DNA from: Firmicutes bacterium UBA2116
Lineage (GTDB): Bacteria; Bacillota; Clostridia; Tissierellales; Sedimentibacteraceae
Direction: 5' to 3'
DNA length: 64,000 nt
Assembly (NCBI GenBank): GCA_002331025.1
Contig: DCYG01000022.1
Span: 138,660 to 202,659, forward strand
Position numbers and translations under genes: made by a program. The first letter of the stretch is position 1; each line of letters begins with the position of its first letter. The notes under the pieces are model-generated. The model saw only the letters and a program-made list of their open reading frames with translations, searched no databases and was not told the DNA's origin. Below, in pieces: positions 16,917 through 25,138 of the stretch.

Positions 16917-17411
16917 ATGGTAAATAAAACAGATGCCATTGAGATAATAACATATGCTGAAGAAAATGGAATTAGTATTTGGATAGATGGCGGTTGGGGA
17001 GTAGATGCGCTATTAGGAGTGGAAACAAGAGCACACAACGATATTGATCTATTTTTGGAAGAAAGTAACAGTAAAAAGTTTATTGAAATATTAATAGAAA
17101 AAGGCTTTGCTGAAGTTACAGAAGCATATACAACCACATCTCACACGGTTTGGAAGGATACTAAAGGTAGGATAATTGATCTTCATATATTTAAATTCAA
17201 CGAACAAGAATACATTGTTTTTGAGGGAGAAGCATATCCTCCAAGCGTGTTTAGCGGTATCGGGAAAGTAGGCGATAAAATGGTAAAGTGTATTGATGCT
17301 GAAAATCAAGTTTTATTTCACTTGGGCTATGAGCATGATGAAAATGATGTGCATGATGTAAAACTATTGTGCGAGAGATTTGATATTCCTGTTCCGAATG
17401 AATACAAGTAA
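16917..17411 (+). CDS. Nucleotidyltransferase-fold protein, lincosamide/aminoglycoside adenylyltransferase type
   Basis: 164 residues with the signature SIWIDGGWGVDALLG and TRAHNDIDLF, in which the paired Asp residues of the nucleotidyltransferase site are conserved, as in Lnu(A)-like lincosamide and ANT(2'')-type enzymes. It probably adenylylates a small hydroxylated molecule; an antibiotic substrate is inference. ATG 16917 follows CGGAGGG. Upstream is the palindromic motif TGGTAAATTCCAATTTG, identical before the next gene. Confidence 0.75.
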   Translation: MVNKTDAIEIITYAEENGISIWIDGGWGVDALLGVETRAHNDIDLFLEESNSKKFIEILIEKGFAEVTEAYTTTSHTVWKDTKGRIIDLHIFKFNEQEYIVFEGEAYPPSVFSGIGKVGDKMVKCIDAENQVLFHLGYEHDENDVHDVKLLCERFDIPVPNEYK

Positions 17412-17449
17412 AGTAACTGGTAAATTCCAATTTGCAGGTAGGAGAGATA

Positions 17450-17968
17450 ATGATGAAAGATGTTTTTTTGGTATACGATACAAGCTGTTTTTATGAAATA
17501 GTTATTTTGAATTATTTTATGAGTTTCACAAAATGTGAAGTAATATTATGCTCATTGGACGGAAAAGCAATACGCACTGCAGAAGGATATTCTGTTAATG
17601 TTGATACAGCATTATATGAAATAAATTTAAGCGAAGTAAGAAGTTTTATCGTACCTGGCGGTGATATATCAATTATTAACAACAAAGAAGTTAAAAATAT
17701 ATTACAAGACCTGAAAAAGAAGAATGTTCTGATTGCAGGAATATGTGCTGGTGTTGATTTGTTGGATGACGCCGGGATATTAAGAGATATAAAATCTACA
17801 CATTCTACAGATGAGGATATAATGAACGATAGCAAAATTATTACTTCAAGAGCCAATACTTATGTTGATTTTGCAATTGAAGTTGCAAAAGAATTAGAAT
17901 TATTTGAGGATGATGCAGATTTAGAAGAAACTATTGATTTCTGGAAATACCATAAAAGGATGCAATAA
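17450..17968 (+). CDS. DJ-1/PfpI-family protein
   Basis: 172 residues of the class I glutamine-amidotransferase-like DJ-1/PfpI fold. The nucleophile elbow reads AGICAGVDLLDDAG with the expected Cys, and the preceding strand is FIVPGGD. Family members are chaperones, glyoxalases or peptidases. The start is one of two adjacent ATGs after GGTAGGAG; an earlier TTG is disfavoured. Confidence 0.8.
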   Translation: MMKDVFLVYDTSCFYEIVILNYFMSFTKCEVILCSLDGKAIRTAEGYSVNVDTALYEINLSEVRSFIVPGGDISIINNKEVKNILQDLKKKNVLIAGICAGVDLLDDAGILRDIKSTHSTDEDIMNDSKIITSRANTYVDFAIEVAKELELFEDDADLEETIDFWKYHKRMQ

Positions 17969-18001
17969 GGTTTAAAACTCAAAAGTGAAGGAGATGAGAA
18001 T

Positions 18002-18334
18002 ATGGATTCTGACAATATTTCAATTGAACAAATAAAGAAAACAATTACTCCAATATTAAAAAAGTATCATGTGAACAGGGCAATATTATTTGGATCATAT
18101 GCTTATGGAGAAGCAGTCAAGAACAGTGATATTGATTTATATATTGATACAGATGAAAAATTAAAAGGACTGGATTTTCTTGAATTGCTTGAAATTCTTG
18201 TTGAAATTCTTGGAAAAGATGTTGATTTAATTGACAAGTCTCATATAGAACCTAATTCTTTAATACTTCAAGAGATAGAAAATGGAGGGATAATAATATA
18301 TGAACAATCAGAAAATTATTCAAAAGATAATTAA
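18002..18334 (+). CDS. mntA: MntA-type nucleotidyltransferase antitoxin
   Basis: 110 residues with the minimal nucleotidyltransferase motif GSYAYGEAVKNSDIDLYID (GSx10DxD). In MntA/HepT (type VII) systems this enzyme adds AMP to a tyrosine of the HEPN toxin and silences it. It precedes and overlaps the hepT gene by 35 bases, the standard order. AAGGAGATG lies upstream of the ATG. Confidence 0.9.
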   Translation: MDSDNISIEQIKKTITPILKKYHVNRAILFGSYAYGEAVKNSDIDLYIDTDEKLKGLDFLELLEILVEILGKDVDLIDKSHIEPNSLILQEIENGGIIIYEQSENYSKDN

Positions 18335-18626
18335 TTATATCAACTCCGTATTAAAATACACAAATAATATAACTTATGAAGAATTTATTGTGAATAGCAT
18401 GATGATAGAAGCATGCATATTTAATTTAAGCCAAATTGGTGAATTAGTTAATAAGCTTGATAAAGAATATATACTTAAATATCCGGAAGTTCCGTGGAAA
18501 AAGATGAAAGGCTTAAGAAACCGCATAATTCATGATTATGAAGGAGTAAATCTTAAATTAATATGGGAGATTATTTATATTGATATAAAATCATTGAAAG
18601 AACAATTATTAAATTTAGATAAATAA
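18300..18626 (+). CDS. hepT: HepT-type HEPN ribonuclease toxin (DUF86)
   Basis: 108-residue all-helical HEPN protein. The active-site motif RNRIIHDY fits R-x4-H-x-Y exactly, including the tyrosine that MntA adenylylates in characterised pairs. HEPN toxins cleave RNA. GGAGGG lies ten bases before the ATG, inside mntA. Both genes look intact, so the pair is probably functional. Confidence 0.9.
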   Translation: MNNQKIIQKIINYINSVLKYTNNITYEEFIVNSMMIEACIFNLSQIGELVNKLDKEYILKYPEVPWKKMKGLRNRIIHDYEGVNLKLIWEIIYIDIKSLKEQLLNLDK

Positions 18627-18692
18627 CTTTTAATTTTATATTATTTGAAATTAATTTGTTGAGTATAATTTTATATAGGGGGGGTATTGATA

Positions 18693-19014
18693 ATGTACAG
18701 AAAAAGCGTTTTAGATGATTGGAATATTAAATTTACGTTTTGAAGGACAATTGCATCATTTGGAGCGAATTGCTGAAATTCTTGAATTTGCAGTTGCATT
18801 TGAATACAGAGGCAGAGGTATAGGAAAAGAAATGTTAGCTCAAAGCTATCAAATTGCAAAGGATAATGTCTGCTCTCAAATTGAACTTGCCTGCAACCAA
18901 TTACGTAAAGATGCACATCGCTTTTATACAAGGGAATGCATGAATAATTTTCATTTCAAATTCTACAAACGATTGCTTGATGATGGTTCTCAGGAAAACA
19001 TTCTTGGAAGATAA
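18693..19014 (+). pseudogene. Truncated, frameshifted GNAT acetyltransferase
   Basis: From 18715 the frame reads the acetyl-CoA-binding core (FEYRGRGIGKEMLAQSYQIA) and the C-terminal GNAT part (CNQLRKDAHRFYTRECM..HFKFYKRL), but a TAG precedes it. The short start MYRKSVLDD at 18693, with GGGGGGG upstream, is in a different frame. The N-terminal third of the domain is absent. Confidence 0.65.
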
Positions 19015-19088
19015 GACTTTTGATGAGCAAGCCTAAGAACTTAATAGAGATAAAGAAAGAATGATAAAAATATTTGCGGAGATATAAA

Positions 19089-19946
19089 ATGAGAACAGAA
19101 AAAGAAATGTTTGATCTAATTCTTAATGTTGCAAATGCTGATGAACGTATAAAAGCCGTAATTATGGTTGGTTCCCGTGCAAATCCTGATTGTCCTAAAG
19201 ATATATATCAGGATTATGATATTATATATTCTGTGGATAGTGTTGAGCCGTTTTACAACAATTTAGAGTGGATGGGAGGAAACTTTGGCAAACCATCTGC
19301 AATGCAATTGCCTGAACTTAGTACACACCCGCTTTTACCACCGGCAAATGACAGACATTTTACTTATCTTATGCTATTTCCCGATGGAAACCGAATTGAT
19401 TTAACAATAGAAAAATATCCATACATTTATAATGGCGAACCTGCTGTAATTCTACTTGATAAAAAAGGTTTTTTACCTGATATTGAAGTAAATCCATCAT
19501 TTTTCTATATAAAAAGACCGACTCCTGAAATATATCATAATACTTGCAATGAATTTTGGTGGTGTCTCAACAATGTTGCCAAAGGAATTGCACGTGATGA
19601 ACTGCCATATGTTATGGATATGTTTTCGCATTACGTACGTGATATGTTAAATCAAATGGTAGAATGGTATATCGGTATAAAAAATAATTTTAACGTTTCA
19701 GCAGGTAAAATGGGTAAGTATTATAAAAGATATTTACCTGTGCATCTTTATGAAATGTATGCACTGACTTATTCTGACAGTGATTATCACAATATATGGA
19801 AATCTGTTCTTACAGCCTGTGAGCTTTTTAGATTATTAGCATTAGAAGTGGCAAGCTCTTTCGATTATACCTACAATAAACAAGAAGATGAAAATATGAT
19901 GAAATATATTTATTTTATTAAAAATAAGCTTGATTATAAAAAATAA
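19089..19946 (+). CDS. Aminoglycoside 6-adenylyltransferase-like (ANT(6)/AadK family)
   Basis: 285 residues, the usual length of streptomycin 6-adenylyltransferases. Motifs are MRTEKEMFDLIL at the start, VGSRANP and YQDYDIIY with the metal-binding Asp pair, and FPDGNRIDLTI. It probably transfers AMP to streptomycin-like aminoglycosides; substrate activity is inferred from family. Start 19089 follows GCGGAG. The same upstream segment is duplicated at 15594. Confidence 0.85.
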   Translation: MRTEKEMFDLILNVANADERIKAVIMVGSRANPDCPKDIYQDYDIIYSVDSVEPFYNNLEWMGGNFGKPSAMQLPELSTHPLLPPANDRHFTYLMLFPDGNRIDLTIEKYPYIYNGEPAVILLDKKGFLPDIEVNPSFFYIKRPTPEIYHNTCNEFWWCLNNVAKGIARDELPYVMDMFSHYVRDMLNQMVEWYIGIKNNFNVSAGKMGKYYKRYLPVHLYEMYALTYSDSDYHNIWKSVLTACELFRLLALEVASSFDYTYNKQEDENMMKYIYFIKNKLDYKK

Positions 19947-20141
19947 CATTAGCTATAAATTCCCAATTTTAAGTGATAATTATTTTACAAATGTTCCACT
20001 GGATGCTGTTGACAATAGCGTCCAACTGTATATAGAAGTTGGCGCTATGTGTGAAGCGCATTTGAAATTTGTAACATTCTTCCGAATAATGTTATGTGCA
20101 TTCTACGAAATTGATAAATTAGAATTTAGCGAGGTGATTTT
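19947..20141 (+). other. Intergenic stretch with a 12-bp hairpin
   Basis: ATAGCG-T-CCAACT (20015-20027) pairs with AGTTGGCGCTAT (20037-20048) around a nine-base loop with one bulged T. No U-run follows. The stretch reads open in one frame but has no ribosome site or recognisable protein. TAAATTCCCAATTT (19956-19969) belongs to the recurring AT palindrome family. Confidence 0.4.
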
Positions 20142-20567
20142 ATGAATGAAATAGGAATTGAGATAAGAGATAGTTTAAATATTGATGAATATAATAAATT
20201 AAGAAAACAAGTTGGATGGGAACCTAAAAATCCAATCGTTGTAGAAAAAGCTATAAAAAATAGCACTATTGTGAAAAAAGCTATATATGATAATTTTGCA
20301 GTTGGAATGGCCAGAGCAATTGGAGATGGCATGTCATATCTTTTAGTTGATGTAGTGGTAAATTCAAAATATCAGAAAAAAGGAATAGGAAAAAAACTTG
20401 TAAATTCTATAATAGATGATATAAAAGAAAATACAATTGCTGGAGAGTATAGTACCATTAACTTGATATCGATAAAAGGTATGGAAAAATTTTATGAAAG
20501 TTGCGGATTTGAAGCCGTACCCTTCGGTTATAATGGGAACGGTATGAGAATAAAAATTGAAAAATAA
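20142..20567 (+). CDS. GNAT-family N-acetyltransferase
   Basis: 141 residues. The acetyl-CoA loop appears as VVVNSKYQKKGIGKKLVNSI and the C-terminal GNAT element as KGMEKFYESCGF. The N-terminal SLNIDEYNKLRKQVGWEP is typical of small stand-alone bacterial GNATs. Acceptor unknown. GCGAGGTG precedes the ATG. Confidence 0.85.
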   Translation: MNEIGIEIRDSLNIDEYNKLRKQVGWEPKNPIVVEKAIKNSTIVKKAIYDNFAVGMARAIGDGMSYLLVDVVVNSKYQKKGIGKKLVNSIIDDIKENTIAGEYSTINLISIKGMEKFYESCGFEAVPFGYNGNGMRIKIEK

Positions 20568-20625
20568 TTATTCAAATTTCAATTTAACATACGGATATGT
20601 TAAAGAGAATTTGCAAATTTTTTGT

Positions 20626-20830
20626 TCGATTTGTGGAAAAGTATTTGAAAAAAGTGAGAATTACTGTGCTATGCAAGAAATTCTATCCGGACCTTGCGGA
20701 TGAGTACTTGACAGATGTAAAAGAAGTGGACCATGTCCATTACTGGATGTAGGAAATGAATTTATCTTTGAAGGCAGTGCGAAAATGCCGGAAGGGTTTT
20801 GCCCTTAGGCATGGATTGACATATATAGCG
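20626..20830 (+). pseudogene. Decayed copy of the TIGR04076-type gene at 23868
   Basis: High nucleotide identity to 23850-24050. The ATG has become TTG (20645), bases are lost near GATGTAAAAGAAG (frameshift) and CCCTGGGCA has become CCCTAGGCA (stop). The segment GAAATGCCGGAAGGGTTTTG-like DNA is preserved. The 3' half of the gene is missing. Confidence 0.85.
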
Positions 20831-20864
20831 GACTAACTGAATACTTTTATGCAACTTCAAAAAC

Positions 20865-20911
20865 TTGACTAATTATAAAATATAACATACAATATAAAAG
20901 AACAAATGTTC
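20865..20911 (+). promoter_or_regulatory. Promoter with LexA-like box, no intact gene downstream
   Basis: TTGACT (20865-20870), 17-base spacer, TACAAT (20888-20893), followed by GAACAAATGTTC (20900-20911). The last element fits the Gram-positive LexA core GAAC-N4-GTTC and is the exact reverse complement of the box before the KilA-N gene (57982). Downstream there is only pseudogene sequence. Confidence 0.55.
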
Positions 20912-20935
20912 TTGATAATGAATTTTCCGGGAGTA

Positions 20936-21069
20936 GATGGATTAATGGATTCATAGATTATTATACAAGTCAAGGATATGGATTATATAATAACTTAAAG
21001 GGGATAGAAGGAGTTTGATCTCAAGTTGTTTAAGGAAAGAATAACCCCAATTATAGATAGAAACTTTTA
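20936..21069 (+). pseudogene. Internally deleted copy of the end of the P-loop gene at 15662
   Basis: Matches 16278-16504 almost base for base (GGATTCATAGATTATTATAC, later ACCCCAATTATAGATAGAAA). About 91 bases present between GAAGGA and TTTGATCTC in the original are missing. Confidence 0.85.
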
Positions 21070-21108
21070 ACACATAGACATTTGTTAATATTTATGGAGG
21101 CTGAATTG

Positions 21109-21510
21109 ATGAATGATTTTACAAAGGAAGATATGGAGGAGGCACTTCGAGCTATAACTTCAATGATTAGCAGGACGGAGAAATCAAAAGAAAAATTTGC
21201 TCAAGGCACTTCCCAGCATACATTGCAAAAGAACAGGCTTAGAGCGCTAAATATAGTTTCATCGTTAATATCGAAAGAATTAAAAGAGAGTAATGGTATG
21301 GATTGTTATACCAAAGAAGATTTGGAAAAAGCACTTGCACCAATAGCTTCTCTGATCAGTAAATCTGAGAAAGCACAGAAAAAATTAGCACAGGGTACAT
21401 GGCAGCATACGATGTTAAGTAATAATCTCAAAGCACTATATATAGCTTCGCCATTTTTAACGAAGGCATTGAGCGAGATAAGTGCCGGAAAAAGGCAGGC
21501 TTTGAAATAA
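21109..21510 (+). CDS. Unknown protein made of two tandem ~57-residue repeats
   Basis: 133 residues. Repeat 1 (FTKEDMEEALRAITSMISRT..KFAQGTSQHTLQKNRLRALN) and repeat 2 (YTKEDLEKALAPIASLISKS..KLAQGTWQHTMLSNNLKALY) align along their whole length, each predicted as a helical hairpin. It is an internal gene duplication with no membrane segment or catalytic motif. ATG 21109 follows GGAGG. Function not recognised. Confidence 0.65.
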   Translation: MNDFTKEDMEEALRAITSMISRTEKSKEKFAQGTSQHTLQKNRLRALNIVSSLISKELKESNGMDCYTKEDLEKALAPIASLISKSEKAQKKLAQGTWQHTMLSNNLKALYIASPFLTKALSEISAGKRQALK

Positions 21511-21582
21511 GTGTTGAAAATGAGCAGGAATATATCATGATTTGCAATCTTAATAATTGAACAAAAGGAGGTAATGAAGTAT

Positions 21583-22077
21583 ATGGTAAGAGAAATATTG
21601 AAACTTGGGAACCCACAGTTATATGAAATAAGTGAAGAAATTACGAAGGACGACCTTGGTTTTTTGCCGGAGTGGGTAGAATACTTACATGATACTCTTA
21701 TGGATTATCGTAAAAAATATGGAGCAGGACGTGCAGTTGCTGCACCTCAGATAGGAATTAAGAAAAGGCTTCTATATATGCTTACGGACAAACCCTATAT
21801 TTTCGTAAACCCGGTGATGAGTTTTCCAGATGATGAAAGATATATGTTAAAAGATGATTGTATGTCCTTTCCCGGACTGATAGTTAAGGTAGAGCGGTAT
21901 AAAAGAGCGGATATTCTTTATTTAGATGAGAATTTTAATCCTCAAAAAATGCATTTGGAGGGCGATCTCTCAGAGCTATTACAGCATGAGTACGATCACT
22001 TAGATGGAATCTTAGCTACCATGCGTGCAGTTGACAATAAGTCGTTTTATCTGGAACATATGAAAAGGGATTTATGA
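21583..22077 (+). CDS. Peptide deformylase family protein
   Basis: 164 residues with the three deformylase motifs: GAGRAVAAPQIG (motif 1), DDCMSFPG (motif 2, Cys metal ligand; the usual EGCLS is altered) and QHEYDHLDG (motif 3, HExxH). It would remove formyl groups from nascent peptides. The diverged motif 2 and the accessory location suggest a second, specialised or antibiotic-tolerant deformylase (inference). ATG 21583 is preferred over 21574, which is only two bases from AAAGGAGG. Confidence 0.82.
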   Translation: MVREILKLGNPQLYEISEEITKDDLGFLPEWVEYLHDTLMDYRKKYGAGRAVAAPQIGIKKRLLYMLTDKPYIFVNPVMSFPDDERYMLKDDCMSFPGLIVKVERYKRADILYLDENFNPQKMHLEGDLSELLQHEYDHLDGILATMRAVDNKSFYLEHMKRDL

Positions 22078-22412
22078 TGGCTGCACATGAGTTTGGTATT
22101 ATGCAAAAAAATCCAAGTTATGAAGAACGATTCGATTCTTACGAACCGCAAAAATACAATTGTATTTATATTGATGATGACTTTATCGAACCCATTATGG
22201 ATGAGCTGCAAAGTATAGATTGTTATTGGCATACCTTGCAGAGATCGGAAAAGGGTCTTGCATATTGTGGTGTTACTCTTATTCCATACGAATCAATGGA
22301 ATCGTTTATAAATATTTTGTTACTCCAAAATAATGAAGCATATGATCCTTTGATTCACTTAGCCAATCAGGCAAAAGAAAACAAAAACTATTTAATTCAT
22401 TTTGGTATCTGA
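22074..22412 (+). CDS. Conserved protein of unknown function
   Basis: 112 residues, starting in overlap with the deformylase stop. It has no membrane segments and carries patches such as AAHEFGIMQKNPSYEERFD, CIYIDDDFIEPIMDEL, YWHTLQRSEKGLAYCGVTLI and a C-terminal IHFGI. It looks like a complete small alpha/beta protein. I do not recognise a function; tight coupling suggests co-expression with the deformylase. Confidence 0.6.
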   Translation: MMAAHEFGIMQKNPSYEERFDSYEPQKYNCIYIDDDFIEPIMDELQSIDCYWHTLQRSEKGLAYCGVTLIPYESMESFINILLLQNNEAYDPLIHLANQAKENKNYLIHFGI

Positions 22413-22465
22413 ATTATTTTTGAAAATTCTTAACAGCAATGAACAGGAATTTAGGAGGCTTGTTT

Positions 22466-22570
22466 GTGGAAGGCATAGAAAGATATAAAATAAGGCTACT
22501 TCCGTATAGTAAGGAATGGGTAAACAAATTTTTTCAAATCCAAATAATCAACGGGGGTGAAATCTATTAA
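22466..22570 (+). pseudogene. N-terminal stub of a GrpB/UPF0157-like gene
   Basis: GTG start with AGGAGG upstream and 34 codons. IRLLPYSKEWVNKFF resembles the conserved start of GrpB-family proteins (IxLxPYxxxWxxxF). Then a stop follows and the rest of the ~170-residue domain is absent, replaced by the CDP-alcohol phosphatidyltransferase gene. Confidence 0.45.
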
Positions 22571-23096
22571 ATACGTTCCTAACGGCATTACAATTATCAG
22601 AATATTTGCATCTGTCAGTTTGTTGCTTGTAAAACCATTTTCAGCATTTTTCTTTTTCTTTTATCTTACGTGTGGAATTAGTGACGTTTTAGACGGATAT
22701 ATTGCAAGAAAAATGGATGTTACCAGCAAATCAGGGCAGGTATTAGATAGTATTGCTGATTTGATATTTATTAGTATTGTGTTGTCAATTTTTATACCAA
22801 TTATGAACTTTCCACTGTGGATTATCTGCTGGATAGTTGTTATTGCTGTAATACGCTTGCTTTCAATATTTTTTGGTATTGTAAGATATCATCAGCTTGC
22901 TTTTTTACATACTTATGCCAACAAAGCTACGGGTATAATCTTGTTTTTCTTTCCTTTTCTATTTTCTGTTTTAGGAAAAGAAATAACATCAATTATTATT
23001 TGTTGTATAGCGAGTATTTCGGCAGCTGAGGAATTGATAATTAATCTGACTTCAAAAACACTACATAGAGATAGAGGTTCAATCTTCAGCAAATAG
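22557..23096 (+). CDS. CDP-alcohol phosphatidyltransferase family protein
   Basis: 179-residue membrane enzyme with five to six hydrophobic segments. The CDP-OH-P signature is complete: SDVLDGYIARKMD then GQVLDSIADLIF (DxxDGxxAR...GxxxDxxxD). It probably makes a phospholipid head group such as phosphatidylglycerophosphate. The only available start is GTG 22557, with a poor ribosome site and overlap with the GrpB-like stub, so expression may be weak. Confidence 0.82.
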   Translation: MKSIKYVPNGITIIRIFASVSLLLVKPFSAFFFFFYLTCGISDVLDGYIARKMDVTSKSGQVLDSIADLIFISIVLSIFIPIMNFPLWIICWIVVIAVIRLLSIFFGIVRYHQLAFLHTYANKATGIILFFFPFLFSVLGKEITSIIICCIASISAAEELIINLTSKTLHRDRGSIFSK

Positions 23097-23221
23097 GTTG
23101 GTACAGGTATGCTTACGATGATATAGCTGATATTGAATATTCCACCTGATTGTTGAACAAATATAGAATATATTGTGTAAAACAGAAATTTACTAATTAA
23201 AAAGAATGAGAGGAAATCAAA

Positions 23222-23689
23222 ATGGTGCATTTAGTGTATTGTGATAATACAGGGAAAAAAGGTGAACGTGTTTTGGATAAAATTTTATCCGGAACCAAGA
23301 CAATGGTAGTAAGAGGAGCAGCCGGCCGCAAAATACCTCACAGCAGGGTATTTGAAGGTGAGACGGTCTACTTTATGGAAAAAGGAACATCAAGTATTTC
23401 TGCCTTTGCTACGGTGAAAGTTGTTCAAAATTATGTTAAGCTGACTGAGGACGAGATTACAAGGACACTGAAAGACAATCAGGACAAGTTAAACTTAACT
23501 GAGAAACAAAAAGAGCGCTGGCATAAGAAATGCTTATGTCTTGTAGAATTCGGAGATCTTAAGCAAATCGAACCTCCGCTTGCATTTGACCATCAGGGAA
23601 ATATGGACGATTGGCTGGTTATTGATAAAATTGAAGATGTAGTAGTGGGAACAAGCATACCTTACAACTATGAAAAATCTAAGTTTTAG
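23222..23689 (+). CDS. ASCH/PUA-like domain protein
   Basis: 155 residues. The N-terminal half (KILSGTKTMVVRGAAGRKIP then VFEGETVYFMEKG) follows the pattern of ASCH/PUA-like RNA- or nucleotide-binding domains. A C-terminal segment contains DDWLVIDKIEDV. GAGAGGAAATCAA precedes the ATG. Function unknown; the domain call is by pattern only. Confidence 0.5.
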   Translation: MVHLVYCDNTGKKGERVLDKILSGTKTMVVRGAAGRKIPHSRVFEGETVYFMEKGTSSISAFATVKVVQNYVKLTEDEITRTLKDNQDKLNLTEKQKERWHKKCLCLVEFGDLKQIEPPLAFDHQGNMDDWLVIDKIEDVVVGTSIPYNYEKSKF

Positions 23690-23867
23690 TTTATTAGAGA
23701 AAAATTTTTAAATATACTTATATTTGATGAATACATGCTGTGGATGGGACCAATGTTTACCCGGAAGAAGAATTGGAACATTTTTCAGAATAATATTATG
23801 AATATTTACAAAATACGTATATATTAAATAAGAATTTGTGAATTTATACGATTTGGAGGAAAAGCAT
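23690..23867 (+). other. Intergenic stretch with a possible gene-end remnant
   Basis: One frame reads HAVDGTNVYPEEELEHFSE-stop (23734-23793), which looks like the C-terminus of a lost protein. No start or ribosome site belongs to it. The ribosome site TTGGAGGAAAA of the next gene ends the stretch. Confidence 0.3.
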
Positions 23868-24197
23868 ATGAAAAAAGTGAAAATTACCGTGCTGCGCAAG
23901 GAATTCTATCCTGAGCTTGCGGATGAATACCTGACAGATGGTAAAAAGGTAGGGCCGTGTCCGTTATTAGATGTTGGTAATGAATTTATTTTTGAAGGCA
24001 GTGCAAAAATGCCGGAAGGGTTTTGCCCTTGGGCATGGATTGATATATATCGCAGTATTAGTTCAATGTCATCCGGTTCTACATGTAAGCCGTGGAACAA
24101 AAAGGATGGGCAAACTATAGTGTGCTGTACAGATGGTATACGACCTGTTGTGTTCAATGTAGAGGCGATTGGTGATAATTTGAATTCAATTGAATAG
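23868..24197 (+). CDS. TIGR04076-family protein
   Basis: 109 residues matching the small TIGR04076 family: KITVLRKEFYPELADEYL, CPLLDVGNEFIFEG, MPEGFCPWAWIDIYR, and C-terminal IVCCTDGIRPVVFNVEAI with conserved Cys residues. Function not known. TTGGAGG lies upstream of ATG 23868. A decayed copy lies at 20626-20830. Confidence 0.75.
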   Translation: MKKVKITVLRKEFYPELADEYLTDGKKVGPCPLLDVGNEFIFEGSAKMPEGFCPWAWIDIYRSISSMSSGSTCKPWNKKDGQTIVCCTDGIRPVVFNVEAIGDNLNSIE

Positions 24198-24223
24198 CTT
24201 GCTAATCAAAGAGTTGGAGAGTT

Positions 24224-24304
24224 ATGCTTGACTTCGCCGGACATCCGTTTTGCCTATGTCAAATGAAATCAATTATTGAGAGTGATCATTTTGCGTTGTT
24301 ATAA
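24224..24304 (+). pseudogene. C-terminal remnant of a VOC-family gene
   Basis: 26 codons reading MLDFAGHPFCLCQM and on to a stop; DxAGHPFCL is the usual C-terminal strand of many VOC proteins. The rest of the gene is absent. Confidence 0.55.
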
Positions 24305-24333
24305 AAAATCATGAAATTAAATAGAAGATTTAT

Positions 24334-24468
24334 GGAGATAAAAATCATCCAATCGTATACCTTGCAACGGATCATATAGGGTTGTACGAAAAATATGGTT
24401 ATACATATTTGGAAACACGTAAAGACTATTTGGATGAAGATACAAGAATATATTATAAAAAGCTGTAA
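24334..24468 (+). pseudogene. C-terminal remnant of a GNAT acetyltransferase gene
   Basis: 44 codons and a stop. The frame reads HPIVYLATDHIGLYEKYGYT followed by a DEDTRIYYKKL end, the recognisable C-terminal element of GNAT enzymes (xxHxGLYEKxGF). The acetyl-CoA-binding part is lost. Confidence 0.6.
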
Positions 24469-24513
24469 AATTACTTATGTTTTAAAATGTATATGAGTTT
24501 AGAGGTAGCTAAA

Positions 24514-25095
24514 ATGAAGGATTTTAACAGAACAAATTTATCCTTTTCACTTTGTGGTCTTAACTGCGAATTATGTTCTATGCACTTAGACGGGTATTGC
24601 CCCGGCTGTGGAGGAGGTGCCGGTAACCAATCTTGTACAATAGCAAGATGCAGTTTGCAGCATGGCAAAGTTGAATTCTGCTTTCTCTGTCCTGAATATC
24701 CCTGCCGGAAATATGAAGGCACAGAAGAATATGATTCATTTATTACCCATCAGCGACAGTTAAAAGATACAATAAAGGCGCAGGAAATGGGAATAGAGTC
24801 CTATTGTGAAGAACAACGCCAAAAGGCTGAAATTCTAAAAATGCTGCTGTCAGATTACAATGACGGACGCAGAAAAACATTCTATTGTGTTGCTATAAAC
24901 CTTTTACCGTTGCAGGATATAGAAAATGTGATGAAACAGGTTGAAAATACTTCATGTGATAAGCTTACAACAAAAGAAAAGGCGGAAAATATAGTTTCCC
25001 TTTTCCAAGATATTGCGCATAAGCAGGGACTTATACTTAAACTACGTAAAAAGTCAGCTAAGAATAAGCAGAAAACGCAAGAAGAGAAAGCGTAA
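24514..25095 (+). CDS. DUF3795-type cysteine-rich protein
   Basis: 193 residues with an N-terminal cysteine-rich module: CGLNCELCSM, YCPGCGGG, CTIARCS and CFLCPEYPC, typical of DUF3795 and probably metal-binding. The C-terminal half is helical and ends in a Lys/Gln/Glu-rich tail (KKSAKNKQKTQEEKA). AGAGGT precedes ATG 24514. Function unknown. Confidence 0.7.
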   Translation: MKDFNRTNLSFSLCGLNCELCSMHLDGYCPGCGGGAGNQSCTIARCSLQHGKVEFCFLCPEYPCRKYEGTEEYDSFITHQRQLKDTIKAQEMGIESYCEEQRQKAEILKMLLSDYNDGRRKTFYCVAINLLPLQDIENVMKQVENTSCDKLTTKEKAENIVSLFQDIAHKQGLILKLRKKSAKNKQKTQEEKA

Positions 25096-25138
25096 ATATA
25101 GCATATAAGATTTATTATACTTTTTAAGGAGTGAGATA

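Noticed and set aside
20015..20048. Hairpin with CCAACT/AGTTGG resembling an integron attC site
   Set aside because: The right arm reads GTTGGCG and does not fit the GTTRRRY core. No matching site follows other genes and no integron integrase is present.
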